The notes below the pieces were generated by a model that was given only the letters and a program-made list of their open reading frames with translations, was not told where the DNA came from and searched no databases. Shown here one piece after another: positions 36,101 through 47,945 of a stretch of 64,000 nt of DNA. The stretch is from NCBI GenBank assembly GCA_944470555.2, contig CALYCZ020000116.1, positions 62,001 through 126,000 on the forward strand, written 5' to 3'. The stretch's first letter is position 1. Each line of letters opens with the position of its first letter. A program made the translations under genes and the position numbers. Source of the stretch: Heterobilharzia americana. Lineage: Eukaryota; Platyhelminthes; Trematoda; Strigeidida; Schistosomatidae.

Positions 36101-39100
36101 CTTTATGAAACATCAGTACAGATTCTCCTTCACCGTCAAACACGCATCTAACCAAGTTCTTTATCCGCCACAACAGAATGAAGCTATAGAAGACAGTTGG
36201 CGGTAAATGTTGAAGAAACAGGTTTCTTTTGAATCTTCAGTCCTATGGAAAAATTTTATCTTCGAAAGTGACCTGCTAAAACTTACTCGTAATTAATCTA
36301 CTTTCATAATCTTATCACACCTGATTAATATAACACAAATATATCTGTAATAAGTATCTGTCAGTTTCCGAATTTGACGCGAACAAGTTGATACATAGTA
36401 GTCCATTTGAGGCAGTGAATGTCGTCCCGTTTATCTATTTGTGTAGATAGTTAACAAAAAGAAATTACGTATTAAATGTACGCGTTAATAACAAATCCTT
36501 CAAGTCATATCCACGCATGACAATGTTCAGTTTAATTTCTGTTACAACATATCTTACTCATTCAACCATTTACCCGAGTTTACTTGCTTGTCTTATGATA
36601 ATCCATCTCACTAGTAATGCATTTAAGTTACTCATTTAACGTGATTAATTTGCTGTCAATGCATGATCAGTTTATAGTGAAAAAACTGAAACAACTATGA
36701 AAACAGTGGGTTACCATTCAGAAATGCAACTGTGAGTGACCCCATCACACTGTGATTATTGGCCTTATTCACAGAAAACTTTTATCATAGTATATTTTTA
36801 CCTCAATAGTTTGGCTGATTGATCAAAACTACTGAGATATACGTACCACCGCCACAAGTTTTATATCTACATCTCAATACTACTTATAAGTACGTAGTAC
36901 AAAACTATAAGTTTTAATATTTCTAAAAATAGCCTCTTCGCAGCTTGAATTTAGCTAAAATATATTTAGCGCAACGAAGCTTTTTTCAGACAATTATGTG
37001 GGGTACTATTCTATAGCCATTCTCAATACAATAAAGTTGGTTTCATTAGGAAACCAATCCGCCTTAATATTTCACGTGGGCAGTATGCATTCAATCAAGA
37101 CTACATTTATCCTCTCATTTTCGTATTAGTGTAAAGGGAAAGGTAAGCCAATCAGTGGTGCCATTAACAGGTGGAATAAGAATGTCGAATAAAAACTAGA
37201 GATGTCTGAAATGCTTTTTTGTGATACTCCAGTTTCCACTGATGGTTAGAAGTAAACGTGTGTCCATTCTTTGATTTGGATACAAAAGCTAAACTGACCA
37301 ATGGATACAAACTTTGATTCTCACAAAAAAGTAAAATTCATCACAAGAGAAGTTTCTACTTGTTGTTGGCTTCACTTAGAGTAAGTAAATGACTGATTAG
37401 AAAAAGAACAGTCAAAATATAATAGTATAAGTTCACAATGCCTGGTCAAAGGAAGGCAAGATCAACTCGTTCACAGAATGGTTGCAGAGAAAGTCATATA
37501 TTTTTATACTAATTCTTTACAAGGAACAATCTCATATTTCTTTATCCATTGTAGATCTGTAGGTTTAAAGGATAGCCTCCTTTTCAGCTGATTGACCCAG
37601 TTTTTCAATCTGTGTTTTGTGTAATATATTTTACTGGATCATAATAACAGGATTAGTTCAAAGCGCCTAATTTCACTCTTTTGTACGCAAAACAGTAAAT
37701 ATGGGTTTTGTTCGAGTTTATCTGTAACTTACTGGCTAGGATGACATGGGTCAACAAGAAATCGAAGCGTTTTTACGAAAAATGGAAGTTAAACTACCTA
37801 TTAAGTACTTAGTATGTTATAGATATTTTCTACTTCAGGTCATTACATCTCTGTAGTTGACCAAACTGCATGAAAATTTTGCGAGACATGCCCGTCAGCG
37901 GCTAATTTTTATGCTTATTAATGACTGAAAGGCTCAGGCTAAGGTTTTTCTGTATGATCGCTGTAGTCTTCTTGTGGAGAACATTCAGCTTACGTGTTAC
38001 CATAATCTTGCGTCGTTATAAGAAGATAAACACCTCTGGGGAATGCATTGAATCAGGTACTTTTCCTAAAATAATTATTATTTTCCTAGGCTATTAAAAT
38101 AAGAAAAGATTTTGATTGTTCACTGAAGAGAAATAAATTTCCACAAAGCCAGGCAGCTAACCGTCGAAGTGCACTTCACTGGATGCTAGTTAGCTGGAGA
38201 CAGTTGGCAGGAAGTCCTTGTTCTATGTTTCATCCTTATTGACACTTGTCAGCAAGACGTATCTACAACGTCAAAGAATAATCAATAAGGCGAATCTGTA
38301 ACCCTTTTTATGTGACATTGAATATCTATTCCATGTTTCATATTACCACTAAAATTATCTTTATTTTGGATATTTCAGTAAATAATTGATATGCGCTTTC
38401 AACGATTGAAACGTTTTCAAGCTGAACGGTGAGTAAAACTATCGCCAAAAAGAATGGTTGATCTCGAATACTTTACGCTTCCTTATTTTAAACAGACAGA
38501 CCAGTTATCACTGTTACCCTGTATTTTTAACAAGAACTAGATACAGAAATTTAGTTTATACTCGACTGCAATAAGTCATTAAACCAAAGGCAGTACACTC
38601 GGCATATTTACAATTTTTAAGAACCAGGTACCATCATCCGTACTATAATGTCGCTCTTTTCTTTGTACCACTAAAGTTTTAGAACCTTGTTTTTAATGAC
38701 TACTCTTTTATGAAGATTGAATAAGCAGGATGTGGTAGGTACACTTTAACTGGTAGACGAAAATATTCATGTTCCTTAGGTGAATTTCCATGACACTGAC
38801 AATTTTCTCAATGTCAGTAATTACGAATACTCAGATAAAGTCAAGAACTCTACAGTCATAAACAAGCAAGAATGATAATGGACTAAAATTTATATACCGT
38901 CTTTAAAACTCAGACTAAAATTCGGTTAGGCAATAAAACTATCAAAAACTTATCTAAGATGCCTTCATTATGTCAAATTGTCCAAACACTGTGACAGAAG
39001 TACGCCTCCAATATGCCGAAAGAATTGTTTTCCCTTCAGCTTTATAGAATTTCCGATGAAAATTGGCAAACATAAAATGCCTATGCTAAGATGAAGGAAA

Positions 39101-39372
39101 TCCGGTGTTGATACACACACTCCGTAATATAATCTAGATTACATCTCATCATCCTTTATGAAAAGTCAGATATCTTTCTTTTGAAGCCAAGTATTAGGAT
39201 GAACAGAACTCCATAAACATGGAACATTTTTTCTCAGTAGGCGCTTTCCCAAAATTGTTTTGGGAGATTTTCGAAAAAATATGCTTTTAATAGTCCAGTG
39301 CTGAACCAGAATGCACCGCAAGCCTTAAATTTAGGTGTATGCACATCAAGGAAGTAATCATGAAAATATGAA
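33146..39372. other. Long AT-rich stretch, no supported gene
   Basis: Over 6 kb with only short frames. The segment 38140-38290 is less AT-rich and looks like a possible old repeat. A possible micro-exon at 38379-38428 is bounded by TTTCAG and GTGAGTA, but without a partner exon I do not call it a gene. Confidence 0.4.
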
Positions 39373-42340
39373 AATATTATTATTATCATTATTATTTGTC
39401 CATTTGGTTCCTAGTGAAACATAACGCTTCAGTAGCACGTATCCATTGCGCTCTGTTCTGTGCAGTCTTTTGAACCTGGCTCCACGACTCCCCAGAAGCT
39501 CTCATTTCTTCCTCACACCATCTCCTCCATGTCACCCTTGTCTCGGACGCCCAACTCGTCGTTTCCCCTTTGGATTCCACTCGAGGCTCTGACCAAGTAA
39601 AAGAGACAACTTCCTTTACATTTCTCTCGTTCATGGCCATTGGTGCTTGTTGTTGATGCTCTTGTTGGATGGTTGGGTATCTTCATCACCTCTGTCTTCT
39701 CTAAGTTCACCTAAAGGAAGTCCCATCTTCCCTCGCTGCCTCTTCTGTCAACTTGCTGGTTTTACCTGTAGATCTTCAAGTTTGTGCGACAAGACATCCG
39801 ACACAAATCGTCATCGGCGAAATTCAAATCTTCTAGGCTCTTTTCGTCGTTCCAGTGAGCGTATGCCCGTCTCGTCACTCCTCATAGTTTGTTGCATAAT
39901 CCAATCGACCACAACACACTCAGGAATATCATGGGTGACAGTAGGCAGCCTTGTCTTACTCCTGTCTTCACTTCAAAAGTGTCACTGAGCTTTCCATTGT
40001 GAATCACTTGGCATGTGGCATCATCATATAGCATATAGCTGCTGCTGAATGAGGTTGATAAAGAATTGTGGAACTGAAACTATACTGTTGAAGCAGCTCC
40101 CTATCAAATTACTTGTTGGTCGACGCTGTCGAACGCCTTTTCAAAATCGATGAAGTTGAGGTATAGTTGAGTTGACTGCCATTCTATGCTCTGTTCTATG
40201 ATGATGCGTAGTGTAGAGTTGCAATTTGATCCACACACGATTTGTTCTTCCTGAAGCTAGCCTGCCTGCTTCGGTCGTAATTTTGAATCCAGAGCATTTC
40301 CCTTTTAGTCTGTTCGGGATGATGCGGCCTAATATTTTGCTTAGGTGGGTAAGGACAGAAGCATGGTTTCTCGCCAGTTCTTGCAAAGACCTATGTTTTC
40401 CTTCTTTAGGGGTTTGACAGAGTAGTCTTCCTTCCTTCTTTGCAAACCTTGTGCAACAGTGGTGTGAGAATGCCCGCTACTGTTGTTTCTGAGTCTGTTT
40501 ACAGTGCTTCTGGTGGAATTCTATCTGGTCCTGCTGCTTTCCCGGATTTCAGTAACTTTATGAAGTTTAGGACTACACCTCTGCTTTTGTCGGAGGACTT
40601 GTGTTCACTGGTAATTCTGTGGCTGGCTTGCTGGTGGTATTTCTGGACGAGTTGCACAAGGTGGTGGTGGTCGATTCCAGAGTGTTTTGAAGTGATCAGC
40701 CCATCGTTTGCTTTGTTTCTCCACTTTTGAGGAAACTAGTTCTCCTTCACTATCTTTCATAGGTTTCATCTGTGCTGTGTTGACCTCTTATCTCTGGTTA
40801 ACCTGGTTACTTGGTTTAGTGTCGTCAGGTCTATCTCTGACTCTCTTACCTGCAGCCTGCTCTGCTTCACTTGCCAATATGTCGCAGAAGTGTCTCTTGT
40901 CTTACTGTGCGCTGTTCTTCACTTCTTTGTCCAGTGTTTTATACGTTGTACTCAGTTCCTATTTTCGCTGTGTATCCTTGCACTGGTTCACCTTCTGCTT
41001 CACCATCTTCCTCTCCCTCGTCTATCAGCTCCCCCATGTGTCCTTCGAGATCCATTCCTTGTCTTATTTTCTCTTCCTTCCTAACACGGTTACGCAGGTT
41101 TCTTTCAAAATAACTTCTAGAAAGTTTCGGTGTTCCTCTAGGCAGTTTACTTCAGGGATGTTACTTAATCTCTTTCATTTTTCCCTGATGGCTGATGAGA
41201 AGACATTTTTTGTAGTCTCATCCTTCAGTCCAATTTCTGTTCTGGGTGTTAACTTGAATTGTGGCCTATCACACACTTCCTTGAAGGCTTTCAACTTGAT
41301 TTTGAATGCAGGTTCATTGCACTAGACTGTGAGTGGTCTAAACCTACATCTGCCCCTCCTTCTTGATCTGATCTTTTGTCCAGTAGACTGCGTCTTCACT
41401 TTCTTCACATTAAGATGAAGTCGATCTGAGTTTTAGTGTATCCATCTGGTGAAATCAAATCCACGTCAATATCTTGTGAATATCCTCCTGCCTGACTCCA
41501 ATCACCAAATCGTTGAATGCGCAGAAGTCTGCAAACAGTTCTCCATTCTCATTCATCATTTCACCGAGTGCTTCTAGACCCATAGTTAGTCCTCTCCCCA
41601 TCTTTTCCACTCTCAATTTCCCATTCGTGTCACCTCACACACTAGAATTTTGACGTTGCCAACTGAGAAGGGGAGCTTGTCCAGTGTTGATTGCGGTTGT
41701 CTGTAGAATCCATCCTTCTTCTCTTCATCTGTTATAATATTATTTGTAGGTGCGTAGCATAGCAATGCATGATTGTGACTTTCCTTCCTTTTCAGTTGAA
41801 CCTTCCTGTCATGATCCTGATCCTGCAGGAGGAGATTGGTTCCCACTGCATGAGAGAGAGCCTTCAATGCACTTGGGGAGATCCTGATAGCCACCTCAGT
41901 GTTGTCGTAGTTGTTGTCTGGGTGACAATATCGGAGTAGATTATTGACTCTCAAGTTAAGAGTTTGGAGAGTCCACTTCCATTCCATCTGCTTTGGCTGA
42001 CTCCAAGCACTTCTATGCCATACCTCTTCATATATTTGGCAATCTGGGCAGACTTGCTACGTTCATACATTCTTCAGACATTCCATATTCCCAATCTTAC
42101 TTTCGCATTCATCAAGAGAGAGAGGACACATTGGCCAATTGTCTTCCCGAAGGCTTTCACCAATCGGTGTCATTTCGTCTCTCCGATTCCATCGAGGGAT
42201 AAGTTTGTTTTTATTTTCGATATTTTCCTTGTGCTTTGAAGTTTCTTTAGAGGTTAGATTGGTTTTAGGGGTTAGAGTTGCTAGCCCTATGCCCAACCTT
42301 CCCTCTTTATCTGGGCTTAGGAAGGTCTAGTAACTAGTGA
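39373..42340 (-). pseudogene. RTE-type LINE copy D, longest copy, dead
   Basis: Read from about 42340 down to 39373, this copy spans nearly the whole element. The 5' region and endonuclease occupy about 42200-41340, with the signature CYAPTN near 41745 and readable endonuclease blocks to about 41450. The linker is at about 41330-40730 (KLKAFKEVCDR, then EEHRNFLEV). The RT begins at about 40470 (QAGFRKNKSC-type block, FIDFEKAFDSVDQQVI at about 40095-40150) and includes FEVKTGVRQGCLLSPM at about 39940-39985 and a catalytic FADDD at 39807-39821. A deletion of roughly 420 bp relative to copy C, junction at about 39591, fuses the connector to the extreme C-terminus. The 3' end is an AATAATAATGATAATAATA-like tail at about 39373-39397. 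Stops and shifts occur throughout. A 205-codon open frame on the opposite strand (40708-41325) is a shadow of the linker. Confidence 0.88.
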
Positions 42341-43914
42341 ACTAGTAAACTAGACGAGGTTACTATACACGTTAATTAAGACAAAATCACTGAATTGAGA
42401 GTTAATGTGTGCCCGTCAAATTTTTTTATTTAGAACACTCATTATCTTTTGTCAGCTACTTTTTGTGATATTAAGTATGCATGGGGAATCACACTGACAG
42501 CAAACTGTATTTTCGAATGGCCCACAGAGTTTCAGTGAACAAATCGCTTTGGATTTTCTTCTACAACATTTTTAAGGCTTTTGTTTTCCATCAAATTCTT
42601 CTCCTCTACAACATAACTTAAAATCATCATGTATTACTAGTCTTGAATGTAGAGAATTAACTAGGAGATCATTTGGTATCTTTCTATACAAGCCGATGGT
42701 TAGACTACATAAAAGACTTTATAACTATTCTTTTACTTAAGAAGTATGTTGTGTAATTCTTACTGAATAGTATCACTTTCTTGTACTACCTATTTTTTTC
42801 GCGAAAATCGAAAGTGCAACGTGGAAATCGCAAGATGTATACTGTGTACCGTAATTCTTTCATATATAAAATCCAAGCTTATATGACATGCCTGTTATTG
42901 AATAAATAAAGTATGACTAAGGTAACTAAACTCTCATTATTTAAGATTGTGTTACCGAGATATTTTTTGAAACATTTGTAGCATAATTCTAAGTAAATTC
43001 AGTTGAAATAGTATGATATAAAAACTAAAAAATATTTCGAAATACTGAACATCTTCTCATTGTAAAAGATAAAAACGGCGAAAATTGGCATCGTTAAACT
43101 ACCTTATAATAATGAATTCCAAAAAGATTGTTAATGTAAACTATTGAATATTACCTGAGCATAATTAAGCGGAAAATAAGGACGAAGAAGTAAAGATAAG
43201 AACGGCTGATCAAACATAAGAATGTCAAAACTGAGAAAGGTTAGTATTTTTTTCTGAAAGTGAATGTCATATCCTGCTGAAAGCTGGAACAATATTGCCA
43301 TAATCAAAAGGTGAGTTTAAGAACAAATTTTTATCGCCATATAAAAAAAAACAATTGCTTTACGGAAGATGACTGTCACGCAGTATTACACAATTAAATG
43401 ACAATCCTGTTATAAGATGAACTAATTCTTTGACATGTTCAGTTATTTCATCAAAAGAGGGTCAGAGTGAGTAGTTTGTTTTATGCAGTGTGCGAAACGT
43501 ATTATAGGTGATAAGATACCAAAAACTATGTTGGTTTTGGAGAGCGAATAATTTATCTATTTTTAGATAGTTCATATTACTGCTTGTGTATCTATGATGG
43601 CTACAGCTATGTAGATATACTCCAAACAAGACAGTTACATCTGTTTGGCTAGTTGTTAATGAAATAGTTTACCAGTTTAACCATTAACCACGTCTTATAT
43701 CCAGCGAAAAAGTTCAAGAAGACTCCCATCTATCTTTTAATTGACCTTAAATTATGATTAGTCACCAACTGAGACATTCTGTATGCAATAAAAATAGGTG
43801 ACACTAAATTTGCTGTTAGCAAATCGGATGTGAGTTATGATAAAAGGTGTGGCTGTTATTCGACTAAACTGAAAACAGTATCAAAGTCTGACATAATGTT
43901 ATAACTTTATCCTG
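42341..43914. other. AT-rich intergenic DNA, no supported gene
   Basis: Nothing recognised on either strand. Confidence 0.45.
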
Positions 43915-44030
43915 CCCGGGGAATCTAAAGGTCCTAGGCTCGAGGCCTGGAGTCGTCATGTGTACCCACTACTGAGTAATCCCACAATAGAACGCAACAT
44001 CTATCCAGTGCTTCCAGATTCCTAGCGTTC
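43915..44030 (+). repeat. Hammerhead-like interspersed repeat, decayed
   Basis: The block at 43971-44015 has the order CTGAGTAATCCCACAATAG, AACGCAAC, then CTATCCAGTGCTTCCAG. This resembles a schistosome repeat whose core is a CTGANGAG, stem, GAAAC hammerhead. Core bases are mutated here (GAAAC is now GCAAC), so no cleavage is expected. Boundaries are approximate. Confidence 0.5.
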
Positions 44031-44094
44031 ATTTAACTGATATTATGAATCTCATGATGAATTCCTACCTAAAATCAATTAATAAGTCTCCACA
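44031..44094. other. Short spacer between two repeats
   Basis: AT-rich sequence with no feature. Confidence 0.3.
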
Positions 44095-44340
44095 AACCTC
44101 CAGACTGAATTAATCTAGTGCACATTGGTGACTGGCGTCGAGAAGTAATTCCCGAAGCTCCAGTGAGAAATCGTGACCACTGCAGACAACTAGGTCGGAC
44201 ATGAGGACAGTTACTTCAGTTACTTCATGATGCCATTGGATGGAGGTCACGATATATCGTGAACTAACAGAAGTAGGAAGTATAGACAGCCAGATTCTGA
44301 CCCACTTGCTCAAAGTTATAAACAAAACGTTTTAGTTATT
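44095..44340 (-). repeat. Candidate interspersed repeat, unassigned
   Basis: A 245-bp island richer in G and C than its surroundings, open for 71 codons on the minus strand (44110-44325) without a recognised motif. It contains the palindrome CACGATATATCGTG at about 44248-44261. I think it is an old repeat, but no second copy is present in this window. Confidence 0.3.
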
Positions 44341-46099
44341 CACTTTCGTGGTAAAAGTAAGTTTCTAGATCACTGAAACAAAGGTGTGTCATTGTCGATT
44401 AGGTGGGCAAAAAACTCCACGTACTCTCAGTGATACTTGCATTGTAACGCATTATCGTTTTCATAGGCGAATAATCCGTGTGCATTCATTTCAGAATTAT
44501 TTTCCTTTAAGAAACTTTGAACAACTAGAGCACTATTTTGTTTCGAATAATATCAAGCTGAATTGTTTCATCGACTTCTTTTCAGCTGTCACCAAATTGT
44601 AAGTTTCAGTAAATAAAAGTAGGACTTCAATGTACCTCTTTAGATAGAAAATTTGTCTATGGAAGATTAAGTAAAAGAATAGTAAAAATAAATAGTACAT
44701 CAAGAAAGACAAACATTATGAAGTATAGTTCAAGTATGTACGATACTTTTACAGAGAAAACTGAAAAAATATTAGTACACAATTCAGAAAACAGACTACT
44801 TTTTAAATCTAGTCAGTAGGTGAGTTGGTAACAGTCACAAAAAATCCTTTCCAACGAGCTGTTCAGATCACTTGAAGATAAGTGAAGTGAGGGTTCTAAG
44901 TCAAGAACTCTGCAATCGATTCACACAAAAATCTACGGATGGATGAACGGTTACTTGATTATTTTTGAAGTCTCGGACGAAGATTTATCTCTATTGCTAG
45001 AACTAAATAGATAAAGTTAAATTCTTGTATCCATTTGGCGGTAATCTAAGAGGTGTGATCGTCCGTACCAATAAACATTCCTTTCAAGACGCTAGAGTTA
45101 AATCAATTTCAGAATATATTCTGGTCATTAGGCAGCTAATCCATGCAGTTACTTCTTTTATAATATTATTAGATCTGAAATTGCAATGACCGAATACCAG
45201 ATATTTGTGCACCGTGGTTTTCTTTTAATCTTTGTGTTGGCTTCTGAAGCATTATTCAATAAAATCGTTCTTGTTGTATGTCTTCTATTAATAGTTTTCG
45301 GTAGATAGTAACGCATCTGAATACTTATAAAGTAAAAATAGTCTTTCCTCTCTATGGGAAGTTTTTTAACCACGAGTTTATAGCTTTTATAGCTTCTTGT
45401 ACATGAGCTGCTAAAATCTTTGCAAAGGTTAGTCAATATACAATTCTTACCAAAAGACTCATGAATTGGACCATCATTTCAGTCCTGAATAGTAATGTAA
45501 GCAATGTAAGCTTTAATCCAACAACAAATTCATCTTTCTATGTGAAGATAAAGTTCATATGTGAATGATCAAAGACTTTCAAAACATTAAGGGCGTGGTG
45601 TTTATAATAGCTTAAAATTAGCGTCTGAACGACATATCTGGCGAAAGATCACATAAAGTCATGACAAGGTTTATTAATACAGAATATAGCCTTCTACTCC
45701 CTGTTAGGTCACTGAGTGGACGATAGTGTTGCAAAATCAGAACTGGTTATCCTTCGTCCATGATATGTGCATTCAGCCTTCCTTTAGAAAAAGACATCAG
45801 AATACTTGCTAATTCAGAAACAGATAACACTAACTAGAACTTCAAGTGAAACAGTATTATTCGATATATCTTTCACTTGTATGAATCTCCATGTGTCTGA
45901 AATAAAATGGTTGCAACCTTTTGCCGTGAAGTCAATTCAGAGCTTCTTCAGAAAAATAATCAAAACCAAAACATTTGAGATGAATAAATGCAATCAAAAA
46001 TGTTTATTGTATCTCCTTATCCAATCATGAGTCCACATTCATTGTTTGTAAGACATGATTAGTTGGCACTCAGTATATGAAACTGCATTTATCGTGTTA
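44341..46099. other. AT-rich intergenic DNA, no supported gene
   Basis: Short frames at 44384-44602 and 45158-45436 are within chance length and carry no recognised motif. Confidence 0.4.
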
Positions 46100-47945
46100 T
46101 GTGATATATGGAGAACAAATTATTAAGTCCAGCGTTATTTGAAAAGACCAGCAGAAAGTTGGCGATTGGCATGCTTCCTACTTCACATGCTGTTTCACTG
46201 AAACCAGGTTTCTTACTGCCAGTAACTATGATGAACTGGAACAGTTTTCGACTTTTGCCAGCCGCAGTTGCCCCTTCCAACATACCCTCGCTTTTTGACC
46301 ATCAGGTATCAAACTTCCTAGTTTCCTTCTGCTTGAGAAGTCATGTTAGGGACCTATGTTTATTGCTCCATTTCCTGTTTATAGAACTAAATAAATGATC
46401 GTCAATCATTGTGAAGAGCCTTTAACAACCCAAAGTTTGTTAGCATGCTGTTCTTTAAAGTCACAAGTGGCTTAATTGGCCATTTTCATGAAGTCTTAGA
46501 ACTGCAGTCAGTGCTCATTTATACTTCCTTGGCTCGACAGCTGACCTGGAATCAAGACATGTTTTATATACTTAGTTACATTACTAGAACCAGCAAAACT
46601 TATATACGCCAAACCATTAAGGATGATGATATTGATGACTACCAAAGCACAAGATGAAATAAGCATACAGTAAAGCAGGATCAGAGTCCAAGCTGGTGCT
46701 CAAGAATTATCATTACCTTGGAAAACACCCAAACCACTAGTAGTTGATTACAACATGATCTTTCCGAGTCTGTAGCACTGGCTGTACCTTAAGTTGGTGC
46801 AGCCTAGAAAAGAGCTACCATTTGCTGAAAGGTGCAGAAGATGGTCCTTGTTATTAGACATGTAAAACATATAGTAAGCAAACTCAAGTAAAATCATCTC
46901 AACCAATCTCTACCTAGCTTAGATGTCCTGATTTCACATTAAGGTCTCTAGTTAGTACTCAGACTCATGTTGAGCAGAATTATTACATATGGCGACTAAA
47001 GTGATGATAGAACTCACTACAGACTGTATAGGTTCCACAGTTAGAACATAGGCAGAAACTGAAAGATAGACATCGTTTTTCTAGTAACTTACGTTTAACA
47101 CTAATCAAACTGTCTAGCCTAAAAGCAAAGACCACTGTGTGAGAAAAACTAGTTGGCTTGTATAACTTTGGCTCCAGCACTTAGTCCAAAGCCCTCACCA
47201 GCCAGACCAGTTTTGTGTGTCATGAAGTTACTGCATAAGAGTGTTATGAATGCACTTTTTGAGGTAATAGATAAAGAAGTTATCCAAAGCACTTCATTGG
47301 AATCTGGAATTAAACTTTTTGAGATAAGGGAAATATCAATAAGAAAGGTTTCCAGAATCTCAGCCACAGCTCTCTGTTGTCATGTTGCATCGTGAACCTG
47401 AATTTGAAGTGATGCAGCGCAAACGATACCCGTGGATTCCTAATATTTGCTACAAATCTTGCACCGTTGTGGAGAAGCAAATGCTTAGTGATTTATGGTG
47501 ATGGGGACAGACTAGGATTTCAGTTAATGCCAAGCTGCGTGTTAAAAAAAGATTCAGATAAAAACAAGTTTAAATGTAATAAGGAAAAATTGGTCATACT
47601 CGGAGACAACTATGATGTGATGTGCCGCAGTCCTGTGATGGCCGTTGGCTACATTAGACTGACATGTCATTTTTCCGTTTCGGATCCTGGAGCGAAATAG
47701 CAGCACTGATTATGAATCAGGGTTTTCTTATCTACCCAAGAGGACCTTTCATGTTCACCGTATCGGTAAAAAGAGAGAGTATTCTCTCTTGCACTATCAC
47801 TTGTTTCATCACCTCCGTGAGTTATACCACCGTTAAAAAAGCTATGAATGCATGGCCTTATGAAAGCATTTTGACAGGAAAACCTCAGTCATTGCACTAT
47901 TTGCCAAGCATCGGCGTTGGGGCAATTATGGGGTGATTTGCACGC
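46100..47945. pseudogene. Possible decayed coding sequence of unknown kind
   Basis: Several frames of 70-96 codons crowd this 1.8-kb stretch: + strand 46108-46398, 46445-46657, 47153-47395, 47467-47700 and 47664-47936; minus strand 46089-46283 and 47149-47367. Base composition is less AT-rich than in the flanks. Such a run, broken by stops in every frame, fits an old processed pseudogene or a decayed transposon, but I recognise no domain and cannot say which strand was coding. Alternatively it is a stretch of ordinary sequence of milder composition. Confidence 0.25.

Noticed and set aside
40708..41325. 205-codon open frame on the + strand, Ser/Leu/Phe-rich
   Set aside because: It lies exactly antisense to the linker of LINE copy D, whose minus-strand reading gives known family blocks. 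The hydrophobic composition is what the complement of a Lys/Glu-rich region gives.
45158..45436. 92-codon minus-strand frame
   Set aside because: No ATG start, no motif, chance length.
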